Assembly (NCBI GenBank): GCA_905204225.1
Contig: CAJKZK010000004.1
Location: forward strand, 1-40,476
DNA: 40,476 nucleotides
Reading direction: 5' to 3'
Origin: an uncultured Bacillota bacterium
GTDB taxonomy: Bacteria; Bacillota_I; Bacilli_A; RFN20; CAG-449
The number at the start of each line of letters is the position of its first letter. The stretch's first letter is position 1. Shown here one piece after another: positions 7,870 through 17,227 of this stretch. Both the position numbers and the translations under genes were made by a program. Below the pieces are notes generated by a model. That model was not told the DNA's origin. It did not search any database and worked only from the letters and a program-made list of their open reading frames with translations.

Positions 7870-8958
7870 CTAATTTGTACCCTTATTTTTATTTATGTAT
7901 TGATATTTTTGAGTTTGAATCTTATCGGGATTCTCCCAAATTACTTCTTCATGAAGAATATTGATATCATAAATGTTCTTTAAATCTTCGAAGAATGGCT
8001 TTATATCTTTTTTACAAGCATGACCTTCATATTTATCAAAATGGTACATAAATTTACCATTTAATTGAATCTCAAATTCGGCTTTTTGACCAGATGCTTT
8101 TAAAGCAACTAACTTAAGAACATTTTTCTCTTTATTAAACTTTAAATTTTTCTTTGTATCTACAATGAATCCTCTATCTTTAATTGCCTTAATAATGATC
8201 TTTAATGTTTCTTTTCTAACATTTTCATTAACAATTGATTCATTAGTAATTTCGTAAGCTTCATCAATAGATTTTACATTATCTAATTTTTTTGTATCAA
8301 TACCATTTTTAGTAAGTTCTTCTTTACATTCTTGAATTACTGTTTTTGTTTGCTTACCTAAAAGTATATTATATTCTTCTTGTGCTCTAATAATTACTTC
8401 ATCAAAGCTAAGTTTATCATTTTTTAGAATTTCTTTATACGCTAATTCTCTTAATGAAACATCTTCAATATTATTAATCTGAGATAAGATATTACTTGAT
8501 ATCATAACAACGCCATTTAATTTATCTAGCATCGCCTGTGTAGTTGCTTTACCAGCATTTAACAATCCTACTTCAATCATTTGATTTATAATAGCAAGTT
8601 TAGATCCTGTTAATTCATTAACAATTTTAATTAAATCTTGTGATTCATTTTGGACTTTATCAGCAAAATCAATAAATTGTTGATAATTTGAACGTTGATC
8701 ATCAACCATATAAGCTCTAGTTTCTTTATACTTTTCTAAAGCATTCTTAAAGTTTTCAATCTTCTTTTTAATTGCATTTTTTGATTTTTGCAAATATATT
8801 TCGTATTCTTTAACTTTTGATGTCTCTAGCTTATTTGCGACTTTATGTATTTTTTCAAGAACTTTATCTATTTGGCAGAGTGAATGAACAGCTCTATCAC
8901 ATTCAGCTTGTGCCTGAATAGATATGCCTTGATAATCAACTGTTACTTGTTGACTCAT
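7870..8958 (-). CDS. Unknown coiled-coil protein of the seven-gene operon
   Basis: About 362 residues from the ATG at 8958 (MSQQVTVDY), which has GGAGGTGGG at ideal distance; a longer frame begins at 8979 without such a site. Residues about 30-150 are helical with heptad-like Leu/Ile/Lys/Glu patterns, then a short region richer in Gly/Thr/Leu, more helix, and a C-terminal mixed alpha/beta region (about 275-350). I see no catalytic motif, signal or membrane segment. It overlaps the preceding HEPN-type gene by 23 bases and precedes the AAA+ gene, so it may be a scaffold, adaptor or substrate for the ATPase. I do not recognise a family. Confidence 0.75.
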   Translation of the reverse strand: MSQQVTVDYQGISIQAQAECDRAVHSLCQIDKVLEKIHKVANKLETSKVKEYEIYLQKSKNAIKKKIENFKNALEKYKETRAYMVDDQRSNYQQFIDFADKVQNESQDLIKIVNELTGSKLAIINQMIEVGLLNAGKATTQAMLDKLNGVVMISSNILSQINNIEDVSLRELAYKEILKNDKLSFDEVIIRAQEEYNILLGKQTKTVIQECKEELTKNGIDTKKLDNVKSIDEAYEITNESIVNENVRKETLKIIIKAIKDRGFIVDTKKNLKFNKEKNVLKLVALKASGQKAEFEIQLNGKFMYHFDKYEGHACKKDIKPFFEDLKNIYDINILHEEVIWENPDKIQTQKYQYINKNKGTN

Positions 8959-11086
8959 TTTTTCCCACCTCCAAACCAAAAATTTCTTTAGTCCATCTTC
9001 TTAAATCATTTGCATCATAATTTGATGTTCTATCTTCTGGATGGACATTAGCATTTCTATTATCTCTAAAATCGTGTAAATCACTAATGATCTTTTTGTC
9101 GATTATATCATTATTTCTAGCTTCATTTAACATATCAGACAATTTACCATCTAATTTATATTTATTTTTAAGAATTGCTTCCAATTTTGCAGATAGATTA
9201 ACAAATACAAATTGATAATCACCACTAGATATTTTCTTTTCAATTAACTCTACTTTCAAATTATTAGGATTTTTTAGAGCAGCCTCAACCATATTAATAT
9301 CATCATTAATTGTTGAAAATAATTTCATAAATCCATCATAATTTTCAAACAGCGATTCGTTTCTAGTTTTAAATATAGAAATACTTTTCTGAAGATTAAA
9401 AGCTTTATTATAATTTGCTTTAAATCCATTACGATCAATTTTTTCTTCATCATACAAATAAGTCTTATAATCACTTATATTTGTTATTCGTTTCATTTCA
9501 ATCATAGCATCATCATAATTAATTAAATCAACAAGACTCTTTTCTTCTGAATTTCTTTTCTTTAACACTTCATTTACTGGATTAACATATAAAACAACTA
9601 GTGATTTATCAAATCCTTTACTTACTAAAGATTCATAAACTTTTAATTCATTTTTTACATTTAAATTCTTAAATATTTTTGATAAAACTTCACTGCTTGG
9701 AATATTTAAGAATTTAGGAATTGAAGCAGTTATCTTTAATACTGTATCAAGATTGTCTTCAGTTATATTATTAATATAATTATTATAATTTTTTTCTAGC
9801 AAATCCCTATAGATATTTAAGATAATTGCATTTGATATTGCATATGGTTTCATTTCATTTAACAAAACAATATTGTTTTCAGTATCATTACTCATATAGC
9901 CTTCAATAATCTCTTTTGCCAATTTAAAATCTTCTGTTATATTTGTTATTTTAACTAATTCTCTAAAATTATCTTCACTATATGAAGATTGTGAAATAAC
10001 ATATGGTTCAATAACTTTTTTCAATTCTTCTTTAGTTAATTTTATTTTAGCAACAAGAGGAATTGTAATAGTACCAAATAAATAATTATTAAAATTAAAA
10101 TTACCAGGAACAAATGCATAAACATCATCATGCATATCAACTTGAATAAATTCAATTGCATCGTCATATTTATTAATTGAATCATCACTATTAATCATAA
10201 ATCCGTTTGAAGTTTTATAATTGCCCTTTGTAATTAATAATTGACTTTTTTGTTTTAAAATATTATCAATCTCTTTTGGAATAATAATTCCTATAATCTT
10301 ATCAAAATCATAATGACTTAATTTAAGATTATCTTTATAGGAAGATTTAAATTTGAATTTATTTTTAAATGATATAGCTAAATTGATCATTTCTTTATTA
10401 TAATTTGCATCAAAAAATTTTTGTAATAACACTTCATCAAATTTAATATCAATATCATCACCATTGATATTCATATCACAATCATATTTAGCTATCCAAT
10501 TTTCTTTATCTATTTGTTCAACTTTAGTAATAATTTCTTCTTTTTTTACACTAATTCCCTTACCTTTTTGAAGATTTAAGAAATTTTCAACATTCTTTTC
10601 ACATTCAAATTTATTAAAAAAATCCGGAGTAATAGCACAATCCATTAATGGTTTAGGTTCTAATTCTGTATCTATTTTAAATGATAATTCATTCATTGCT
10701 ATATTATAAAATACAGGAACTTTTAACTCCTTATTAATTCCAGTAGGAATAGACTCTTCAGCAAAAATTTTCTTTCCTTTATTTGTAAATTTAAATGAAC
10801 CAATAAGATAATCATCAAAATTCGACTTATAGAAATTAAATTCTTCTAAAATATCTTGATTCATAAGTGTTTGAATATTATCCGCGAAAATATAATGTAA
10901 AGATTTTGGTATTCCAAAATTTTCTAAAACTTTAGATAATCTATCATTTTTATTCTTAGACTCACTAATAAGCACTAATAAAATGAAAGCTACACCACTA
11001 GGTTTTTTTACTTCAGAATATGTTACAAGTTCATTCATTTTAAAAAATGGAAATTGTATAGAAGTTTCAAGTTTAAACTTATCCAT
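8936..11086 (-). CDS. Large unknown protein with C-terminal HEPN-like domain
   Basis: 716 residues. Residues 1-600 match nothing I recognise: mixed alpha/beta, Asn/Lys/Ile-rich, no P-loop or membrane segment. The last about 100 residues are a helical bundle ending in FRDNRNANVHPED, which carries the RX4H signature (RNANVH) of HEPN domains, preceded by helices around NLSAKLEAIL and LSDMLNEA as in HEPN/DUF4145-type proteins. HEPN proteins in defence loci are often RNases that act on host RNA, though some only bind. GGAGG precedes the ATG, which overlaps the helicase stop by eight bases. The gene ends on TGA, unusual in this window; reading through would add only about 14 residues. Confidence 0.75.
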   Translation of the reverse strand: MDKFKLETSIQFPFFKMNELVTYSEVKKPSGVAFILLVLISESKNKNDRLSKVLENFGIPKSLHYIFADNIQTLMNQDILEEFNFYKSNFDDYLIGSFKFTNKGKKIFAEESIPTGINKELKVPVFYNIAMNELSFKIDTELEPKPLMDCAITPDFFNKFECEKNVENFLNLQKGKGISVKKEEIITKVEQIDKENWIAKYDCDMNINGDDIDIKFDEVLLQKFFDANYNKEMINLAISFKNKFKFKSSYKDNLKLSHYDFDKIIGIIIPKEIDNILKQKSQLLITKGNYKTSNGFMINSDDSINKYDDAIEFIQVDMHDDVYAFVPGNFNFNNYLFGTITIPLVAKIKLTKEELKKVIEPYVISQSSYSEDNFRELVKITNITEDFKLAKEIIEGYMSNDTENNIVLLNEMKPYAISNAIILNIYRDLLEKNYNNYINNITEDNLDTVLKITASIPKFLNIPSSEVLSKIFKNLNVKNELKVYESLVSKGFDKSLVVLYVNPVNEVLKKRNSEEKSLVDLINYDDAMIEMKRITNISDYKTYLYDEEKIDRNGFKANYNKAFNLQKSISIFKTRNESLFENYDGFMKLFSTINDDINMVEAALKNPNNLKVELIEKKISSGDYQFVFVNLSAKLEAILKNKYKLDGKLSDMLNEARNNDIIDKKIISDLHDFRDNRNANVHPEDRTSNYDANDLRRWTKEIFGLEVGKNESTSNS

Positions 11087-14000
11087 TTATTCTAGCCTCC
11101 TTATCACCTAATACATCTATATCTTCAATAACCTTACCATATCGCTCAATAGTAGATAATATTTCTTCATAAACTCTAAAGTTACGTTGTTCTTTACCTA
11201 CACGACCATAAACATCAGGTAAATCAATAACACCTTTTTCTTCAAGATATTTTCTATTACCGACCATTACAAGCATTCTTCTTGCTCTAGATAATGCAAC
11301 ATTAATTCTTTGATAAGCTAAAATGAATCCAGGGTCACTTCTTTTTGGGTTTTCTGGATTTCTTACAGTTGAAAAAATAATAATATCTCTTTCATCCCCT
11401 TGGAAATCATCAACTGTTGAAACTATCATCTTTTCAGAATCAGTCTTAAATGCATCAGTTTTTACTTTTTCAGATTTAAGCAATTCTTTTACTTTTTTAG
11501 CTTGATCTCCATATGTACAAATAACGCCTATACTTAATTTTTCAAGTTCAGGGTGCGATTTGAAATAAGCGTTTAATTTTCTAATTAGTTCAACAACAAC
11601 TTTTGCTTCGCCCGTGTTATACATAGATGTTGAATCTGTTTCATGTGTCTCATTTTGCTTACAATCAACAAAGTAAATATGTTTATCAGGTTCAATGATA
11701 TTTCTACCATTAGATAGTAACCTAACATTATGTCGCTTATTGTTGTTTTGTCCAGCAAAACCAAGTTTTAATTCACCTTTATAGAAATGGTTAAATACAT
11801 TCATAATGTGCTCATGGCATCGATATTGTTGAACTAACATTGTTTTATAACTATCTGGTATTTTTTCAAATAGTGTTTTAAAGAAGCATTCTTCATATAA
11901 TGAAGTAAATTTTTTATTGATTTCTTTATTAATAATTGTTTCATCTAATCCATCAAAATCATCATCTCTCAATTTTGAGAATTCATACATTGGAGGCAAC
12001 TGTCTATGGTCTCCAACAAGAATAACTGTTTTACCATATAGGATTGGAATCAATAAATCTATAAAACTTGATTTAGAAACCTCATCAATAATTACAACAT
12101 CAATACCTACAGACTTAATATCAATTTCATCGATATTGTATTCAGACAAAGCATCTACATTTCTTCTACTAAATCTGTCGTTAGATGTACATGTAATGCC
12201 AAAAACATTGGCATTTTCAAATAAATCTTTAGTAAATACCTTTCTATCTTCTTCAATTACATCCTCACTAGTGATATAATTTGCAATCTTTTCATACATA
12301 GGTATTTTTTCTTTATTTTCTTGTTCTTTCGCTTGGAAATCATCTTCTAGCTCAGACCATTTACGTTTAATAATTATTAAACCTTCATCTACATCCTTAT
12401 AAGGCTCAGCAATTTCAAAATCTTTAAAGAATTTTATTAAATCGTTCTCTAGCTTATATTTAGCTTCTTGAATATCTTTAACATCATTTCTTTCTTGAAT
12501 ATCAATTATATTTTCATTAATCACTTTTATTTGTTGTTTTAATAAATCAATTTCTTTATCCAATTCTACTTGTTTATCTTCAACAGTACGTATTTCTTTA
12601 TTAAGTAAATCTAACGTTGAAGATTTAATCTCAATAATTCTATCTTTTACAGTTCTAACTATTTCTGAAATTAAAGAAATATTAGCAACTAAGTAAGAAT
12701 AATTAAAAATCTTATTAAGTTTTAAATTGCTTAACGATTCATCACCTGATTCTGATTCAGAATTAATTTCATTTTTAACCTTTTTTAATTCATTTTTGAT
12801 TTCTTGAACTTTTTTTTCATATTTAGGATCTATAATATCTCCTATATCATCAACATATTTATTTAATTCACATTTTAAATCATTTTTCTTAACCTCAAGA
12901 ATAATTTTTTTGGATTCAGGATTAATAACAGCTAATTCACGTTCTATTCCATCATTATTAATTGAATTAATATTCTTTAATAATTGGCCTAAATCGCAAT
13001 CAATATAAACATTTTTTTCGAATAAAGGTTCTAGTTTTTTTCTTACATCAACAATTAAGTCAATCTTAACATCCTCATCAGGTCTCAAATTATCATTTTC
13101 TATATGACGTTTAGTTCTTCTTAAAATATCAATATCAATTCTAACTAAGTCTTTTTTTTCATTTAATAAAGAAATTTTAGAATTAATATCTTTAGCATTA
13201 TCTTCATATTTTTTAATTTCTTCATTAGCTTTATCTAAAATCTTTTGAGATTTTTCTATTTTAATTTTTGCTAACTTTAATTTATCAAAGTTTTCAGCAA
13301 ATTCTATTTTGTTCTTTTCAAAATTCTTATATCTATTAACAGCTTTTTTCATATTAGAAGAGATATTTAAATAGAAATTATCAACTAAAAATTTTGGATC
13401 GTATTCATTTTCTTTCTTTTTATCATTGTTAGAAGGAATTAATCTAATAGGTACAATTTCAGCAATCTTAGGTAATCTTTCAAATACATTATCTATTGCC
13501 TTATGAGTTTCTGATGAAATTAAAACTTTCTTACCTTTTTTTATTAACTGAGCTACTATTTCAGCAATTACTTGTGTTTTGCCAGTTCCTGGAGGGCCTT
13601 GAAGTAAGAATATACCATTACTTGAAACAGCTTTTCTAACAGCCTCTTTTTGCTTTTCATTAAGAGAATCTAAATACCATATCCAATCACTAGGCTCAGC
13701 TCTAATAGTATCTAATTCTTCAGGATTAAAAAGATATGTTGAAAGATATGGGTTCTTAACATATCCAGAATAGAAATTATCTAGAGCTGCTTCTTGTCTT
13801 AATATTTTTGCTTTTTCAGCACGATTATCGTAAACAATATATTCGCACGCATCAACAGTCTTTTTTTGCTTATCAGAAATAACATTATTAGGATCACCCA
13901 ATCTAAAATATAACGAGAATCTAACAATTGTTTCTTCTTCGATGACTTTTTCTTTATCAATCTTTAATTTAGCATCAAGTTCTTCTTTTGATTTAATCTT

Positions 14001-15629
14001 TTCATTTCTAACATCATCTTTATATTTGTTAGTAATTTCAGAATTCTTTTTTGCTTCATATTGAGTTAGTTGTCTCTTTATTTCAATTTCAATCTTATTA
14101 GCATTTTCTTGTAATAATTTAGAATTTCTTTCAACGTAATATGACTTAACATCAATTTTAGAACATTCTTCATCAATTAAAACTTTTATTCTTGATGCAT
14201 ACTCAACATCTTTTTCTTTCTTATCTTTTTTGTTATTATTTTTGACATTAGCTTCGATTTCATTTTTCTTTTTGTCAATTAAACTAATAATGTTTTTATC
14301 TTTATTTTCTAAAACATCTTGTTCTAACGAACTATCTAATTCTTTTTTATATAATTCGATTTGTTTTTGAGCAATTTTATTTAGTTCTTTTTCATATAAA
14401 TTAATGGCTTGCTTTACTTCATCTTTAATAATCTTTTCATACTTAGTATCTATATTTTTATATAATTTATCAATATCTCTTGTATATGCTAAATCTAATT
14501 CTTCTAAATGTTCAATAGGCTCTATATCATAAGAAACGATTTTAAATCTATCACCTAAAGCATATCCAACATTTAATAATTCGCTAAAAGTCACTTGTTG
14601 TTGATTGCCATTTCTATCTTTAGATTGAGACTTGCTTTTTGGATCGATAGAAGTAATAAATACATTATCACTAGATAATGAACGTATCTTACGTTCTTCT
14701 TCGTTAACAAGTTTGCCATGTTTATTTATTTTAGCTTCATTAAATGCTTTTCTATTTCTTTCAATATCCAATCTAATAAGTGGAAATTCTTCAGCATCTT
14801 CTACTTTTTCAGATAAAACTATCATCTCTCCTCGTTTAAATTCATCTAGTCCATCTAAAAGATATTCATCATAAATTGAAGCGTTCTTTTTATATTCTTT
14901 TCTATTTACAGCGTATGCTTCAACAAACATTGTCCTATCTAATTTAAAATTTCGTTTAGATTGTTCTTGAAGATAATACTTTCTAAATTCAATATATTTT
15001 TTCCAAATATCGTACGATTGTCTAATTTGTTCTGGTTTAGATACAGTCCAACATGATTGAATTAAATCATACACAAAATTAGGAGTAAATACAGTATCTT
15101 CGTAAGAAACATTTGGTACAGACCAAATATTAACAGTGAATGTTCCGCCATATATGCTAGATTTGTTTTCACAAGTAAACGAATTGCATGCAGCAGCAGA
15201 AATGACCATATCATTAGGTGAAGATATAGAAGAATCTATTAATTGAATTCCTTTAACCTCTAAAAGCTTTTGTTTACCACCTTCTACAATTTTACCAATT
15301 AAAATTATATTTTGATTATCAGGAAGCACACTTTTCATTGAAAGAGTTAATTCTGGTCGAACTACAACATTATCTAAGTATTGAACTTTACCACTTTTGG
15401 AAGGCTCTTTTTCTCTTAAAAAATTAGGACAAGAAATATAATATTTCTTAATCAATCCTGTTGTAAAGCACGCTTCAATAAAATTCATAAAACTTCCAGT
15501 TTGTCTATCAAGAGGAATTCTTTTTTGAATATATTCAAATTGTTCAGTTAAAGATTGATTATATAGTTCACTTTTAAAATTAGAACTACGATTCAATCTA
15601 TCAGTAAAAGATAAAAATAAATATGCCAT
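11079..15629 (-). CDS. Giant superfamily 1 (Upf1/COG1112-like) helicase with long coiled-coil insertion
   Basis: 1516 residues. The helicase core is split: motif I GPPGTGKT lies near residue 680, just after LNEKQKEAVRKAV, and motif Ia near 700 (SSETHKAIDNVF). Some 450 residues of charged coiled coil follow, then motif II VVIIDEVSKSSF near 1180, motif III VGDHRQLPP near 1205, motif IV-V QQYRCHEHI and STVDDFQGDE, and motif VI INVALSRARRM near 1445. The N-terminal 640 residues include a second coiled coil (about 390-560). The Upf1-like group acts 5'-3' on RNA or DNA. Its size and place suggest the motor of the system. GGAGG precedes the start, 16 bases after the upstream stop. Confidence 0.9.
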   Translation of the reverse strand: MAYLFLSFTDRLNRSSNFKSELYNQSLTEQFEYIQKRIPLDRQTGSFMNFIEACFTTGLIKKYYISCPNFLREKEPSKSGKVQYLDNVVVRPELTLSMKSVLPDNQNIILIGKIVEGGKQKLLEVKGIQLIDSSISSPNDMVISAAACNSFTCENKSSIYGGTFTVNIWSVPNVSYEDTVFTPNFVYDLIQSCWTVSKPEQIRQSYDIWKKYIEFRKYYLQEQSKRNFKLDRTMFVEAYAVNRKEYKKNASIYDEYLLDGLDEFKRGEMIVLSEKVEDAEEFPLIRLDIERNRKAFNEAKINKHGKLVNEEERKIRSLSSDNVFITSIDPKSKSQSKDRNGNQQQVTFSELLNVGYALGDRFKIVSYDIEPIEHLEELDLAYTRDIDKLYKNIDTKYEKIIKDEVKQAINLYEKELNKIAQKQIELYKKELDSSLEQDVLENKDKNIISLIDKKKNEIEANVKNNNKKDKKEKDVEYASRIKVLIDEECSKIDVKSYYVERNSKLLQENANKIEIEIKRQLTQYEAKKNSEITNKYKDDVRNEKIKSKEELDAKLKIDKEKVIEEETIVRFSLYFRLGDPNNVISDKQKKTVDACEYIVYDNRAEKAKILRQEAALDNFYSGYVKNPYLSTYLFNPEELDTIRAEPSDWIWYLDSLNEKQKEAVRKAVSSNGIFLLQGPPGTGKTQVIAEIVAQLIKKGKKVLISSETHKAIDNVFERLPKIAEIVPIRLIPSNNDKKKENEYDPKFLVDNFYLNISSNMKKAVNRYKNFEKNKIEFAENFDKLKLAKIKIEKSQKILDKANEEIKKYEDNAKDINSKISLLNEKKDLVRIDIDILRRTKRHIENDNLRPDEDVKIDLIVDVRKKLEPLFEKNVYIDCDLGQLLKNINSINNDGIERELAVINPESKKIILEVKKNDLKCELNKYVDDIGDIIDPKYEKKVQEIKNELKKVKNEINSESESGDESLSNLKLNKIFNYSYLVANISLISEIVRTVKDRIIEIKSSTLDLLNKEIRTVEDKQVELDKEIDLLKQQIKVINENIIDIQERNDVKDIQEAKYKLENDLIKFFKDFEIAEPYKDVDEGLIIIKRKWSELEDDFQAKEQENKEKIPMYEKIANYITSEDVIEEDRKVFTKDLFENANVFGITCTSNDRFSRRNVDALSEYNIDEIDIKSVGIDVVIIDEVSKSSFIDLLIPILYGKTVILVGDHRQLPPMYEFSKLRDDDFDGLDETIINKEINKKFTSLYEECFFKTLFEKIPDSYKTMLVQQYRCHEHIMNVFNHFYKGELKLGFAGQNNNKRHNVRLLSNGRNIIEPDKHIYFVDCKQNETHETDSTSMYNTGEAKVVVELIRKLNAYFKSHPELEKLSIGVICTYGDQAKKVKELLKSEKVKTDAFKTDSEKMIVSTVDDFQGDERDIIIFSTVRNPENPKRSDPGFILAYQRINVALSRARRMLVMVGNRKYLEEKGVIDLPDVYGRVGKEQRNFRVYEEILSTIERYGKVIEDIDVLGDKEARING

Positions 15630-15645
15630 TAATCTTTGCCTCCTA

Positions 15646-16572
15646 TTAATCCAATGGATTAACTATAACGTTAATCTGATCTTGAACCACTTTTTCAAAA
15701 TAATCATCATAATCCCATTGAGCATCATTAGCATTCTCTCCAAAAGATCTCGCACATAATTCATCAAAAAATAAATGTAAATTATCTAAACAAGCTAAAA
15801 TAAATTTTTCATCTAACTTAACAACTGTAAGTGCAGATTCACCATTTTGATATTTATCTTCTGGATCCCATATCATTTTAGGATACCATTGTTTTAAAGA
15901 CTTATATGATCTTAAAGAATTATGTTTTAGAAAATTCCAAACTGTAAATGCCCTATCATACAAAGGATAATTAGTGTATTGTTTAAATGAAAGAGCATTA
16001 TCCCCTTGTATACCTTGCATATAAATATCAAATTGTTTCTTTGTATAATCTTCTTCTTTATAGCCACATGCAGTTAGCATCTTTAAGCATAAAGCATCAA
16101 TGCTAGACATCAATTGATGAAAAAATTGAGCATACAAAGATTTGATAATGACTTTATAATCATTTTCTCTTTTCATACCTAACATTAACGCTTTAGCATT
16201 AGCTTCATCGTATTCTAATACACCAGTAGCTAAGTATTCCACTCTCACATTATCTTCTATTTGTTTTGGTGTTTTGATACTATCAATAAAACTTTTATAT
16301 TCTTTAAACCATAGTTGCTTATAACCTGCTAATAAATCTCTAAACCAATTACATTTATAATCAGATCTATGTTGTTTGGTTGGAAGATAATAAACCACAT
16401 GTCTTTTTTCAATTTTTTTATTAGGAATAAGAAAAAATTTCTTATATCTTTTTGTATCAATTTTGATTCTATTGTTTTTAATAATCAAACCATAATAATC
16501 TAATTTATCATATAGTTTTTCTTTTTCTAATTTATCATAGTTCTTGCCTATAACTTTGCTCTTTTTCTTCAT
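15646..16572 (-). CDS. Unknown basic protein, first gene of the seven-gene operon
   Basis: About 308 residues from the ATG at 16572 (MKKKSKVIGKNY), which has a GGGGGTG site eight bases upstream. A longer frame starting on GTG at 16626 would begin inside a terminator stem and is rejected. The N-terminus is very Lys-rich. The central part (FFHQLMSSIDALCLKML, then YDRAFTVWNFLKHNSLRSY) is helical and loosely recalls HEPN or AbiV-like bundles, but no clear RX4-6H motif is present. No membrane segment. It lies directly downstream of the leader RNA terminator, so its expression depends on read-through. I cannot assign a family. Confidence 0.7.
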   Translation of the reverse strand: MKKKSKVIGKNYDKLEKEKLYDKLDYYGLIIKNNRIKIDTKRYKKFFLIPNKKIEKRHVVYYLPTKQHRSDYKCNWFRDLLAGYKQLWFKEYKSFIDSIKTPKQIEDNVRVEYLATGVLEYDEANAKALMLGMKRENDYKVIIKSLYAQFFHQLMSSIDALCLKMLTACGYKEEDYTKKQFDIYMQGIQGDNALSFKQYTNYPLYDRAFTVWNFLKHNSLRSYKSLKQWYPKMIWDPEDKYQNGESALTVVKLDEKFILACLDNLHLFFDELCARSFGENANDAQWDYDDYFEKVVQDQINVIVNPLD

Positions 16573-16593
16573 GTTATTAACACCCCCTAAAGC

Positions 16594-16627
16594 AAAAAGT
16601 GACGATAGGTATAAGCCTATCGCCACT
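16594..16627 (-). terminator. Intrinsic terminator between leader RNA and the seven-gene operon
   Basis: On the minus strand GTGGCGATAGG and CCTATCGTCAC form an 11-bp stem (one G-U pair) with a six-base loop, followed by five T. It sits about 20 bases before the first RBS, in the position of a transcription attenuator. A second 9-bp hairpin (AAATAACAT/ATGTTATTT) lies immediately upstream. Confidence 0.8.
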
Positions 16628-16813
16628 CAAATAACATTTATCCTCTTCATATGTTATTTTGTTTAGATACGCAATACCACTCTTGAAAATTAGCTTTTAA
16701 CTATTGGTTTACTCTTACTATTCATATGGTATATTCCAATCATATGATTCGCTCCAACATTCCATATAGGTAAAGTTCTTACTCCACAGTTTCAGAACAC
16801 GCATTTGTATCTA
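16594..16813 (-). ncRNA. Candidate structured leader RNA / small RNA of unknown class
   Basis: About 220 nt between a promoter and an intrinsic terminator, with no ORF. By eye it folds as a closed multi-stem RNA: TAGATAC near the 5' end pairs with GTATCTA, extended by AATGC/GTATT and TTCTGAAA/TTTCAAGA. Inside are hairpins around GTAA/TTAC, ATATGG/CCATAT and TAGTT-AAA-AGCTA. After the closing stem come a 9-bp hairpin and the terminator. I compared it from memory with T-box, purine, TPP, preQ1, c-di-GMP, fluoride, 6S and SRP RNAs and found no match. It may be an attenuator or an RNA component of the operon it precedes. Confidence 0.55.
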
Positions 16814-16819
16814 GTAATA

Positions 16820-16849
16820 ATTATACCATAATCAACCTTATTTTTGCAA
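16820..16849 (-). promoter_or_regulatory. Promoter of the leader RNA and seven-gene operon
   Basis: Minus strand -35 TTGCAA (16844-16849) and perfect -10 TATAAT (16820-16825), spacer 18 bases, with a start expected near 16813 where the closing stem of the leader begins. Confidence 0.6.
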
Positions 16850-16937
16850 GATTATGAGCATTATCACCCTGACGTTTATATTATAACTAAGAAACTTAAT
16901 ATTAAAAATGTACTATAGTTCAATTAAAAAAAGAGGC

Positions 16938-17168
16938 TTATCTCATAACGAGTAAGTCCTCCATTTTTTCATTAAATATTAGAGCAAGATTATACAAATT
17001 TTCAGCATTAGGAACTTTCAATCCATTTTCCCAATCATATATCACTCTAGGTGATTTTAATTGAAGTAAATCAGCTAAATCATCGTGTGTTAGAGTTAAT
17101 TTACAACGAAACATTCTTAGCTTCAAACCAGTCGACACTTTATCTAATATGGCTTTTTGATAATTCAT
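16938..17168 (-). CDS. Small XRE-family HTH regulator
   Basis: 76 residues, essentially one Cro/C1-type DNA-binding domain: LTHDDLADLLQLKSPRVIYDW forms the helix-turn-helix and LKVPNAENLYNLALIF the following helices. AAGGAGGTAC precedes the ATG. It lies between the end of the BREX transcript and the leader RNA of the seven-gene operon, with its own promoter containing a palindrome, so it probably represses itself. It may also control one of the flanking defence operons; the BrxR regulators known from other BREX loci are larger WYL proteins, so it is not an obvious BrxR. Confidence 0.8.
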   Translation of the reverse strand: MNYQKAILDKVSTGLKLRMFRCKLTLTHDDLADLLQLKSPRVIYDWENGLKVPNAENLYNLALIFNEKMEDLLVMR

Positions 17169-17227
17169 AAATAAGTACCTCCTTCGAGCCCTTCCTCGAC
17201 TTTCTGGTACTTTAAATTATCGACTTA

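Noticed and set aside
6483..14874. Short plus-strand ORFs at 6483-6749, 11323-11505, 11917-12279 and 14632-14874, with similar ones at 4354-4563 and 20092-20292
   Set aside because: All lie antisense within well-supported genes, have no ribosome binding site and resemble no family.
16573..16626. N-terminal extension of the first gene of the unknown operon, from a GTG at 16626
   Set aside because: It would be encoded by the terminator stem itself. The ATG at 16572 has a GGGGGTG site at good distance.
16594..16813. Leader RNA as 6S RNA, SRP RNA, T-box or a known riboswitch
   Set aside because: The conserved cores I know for these classes are absent. 6S-like overall shape was considered, but the interior has several hairpins rather than one long bulged rod.
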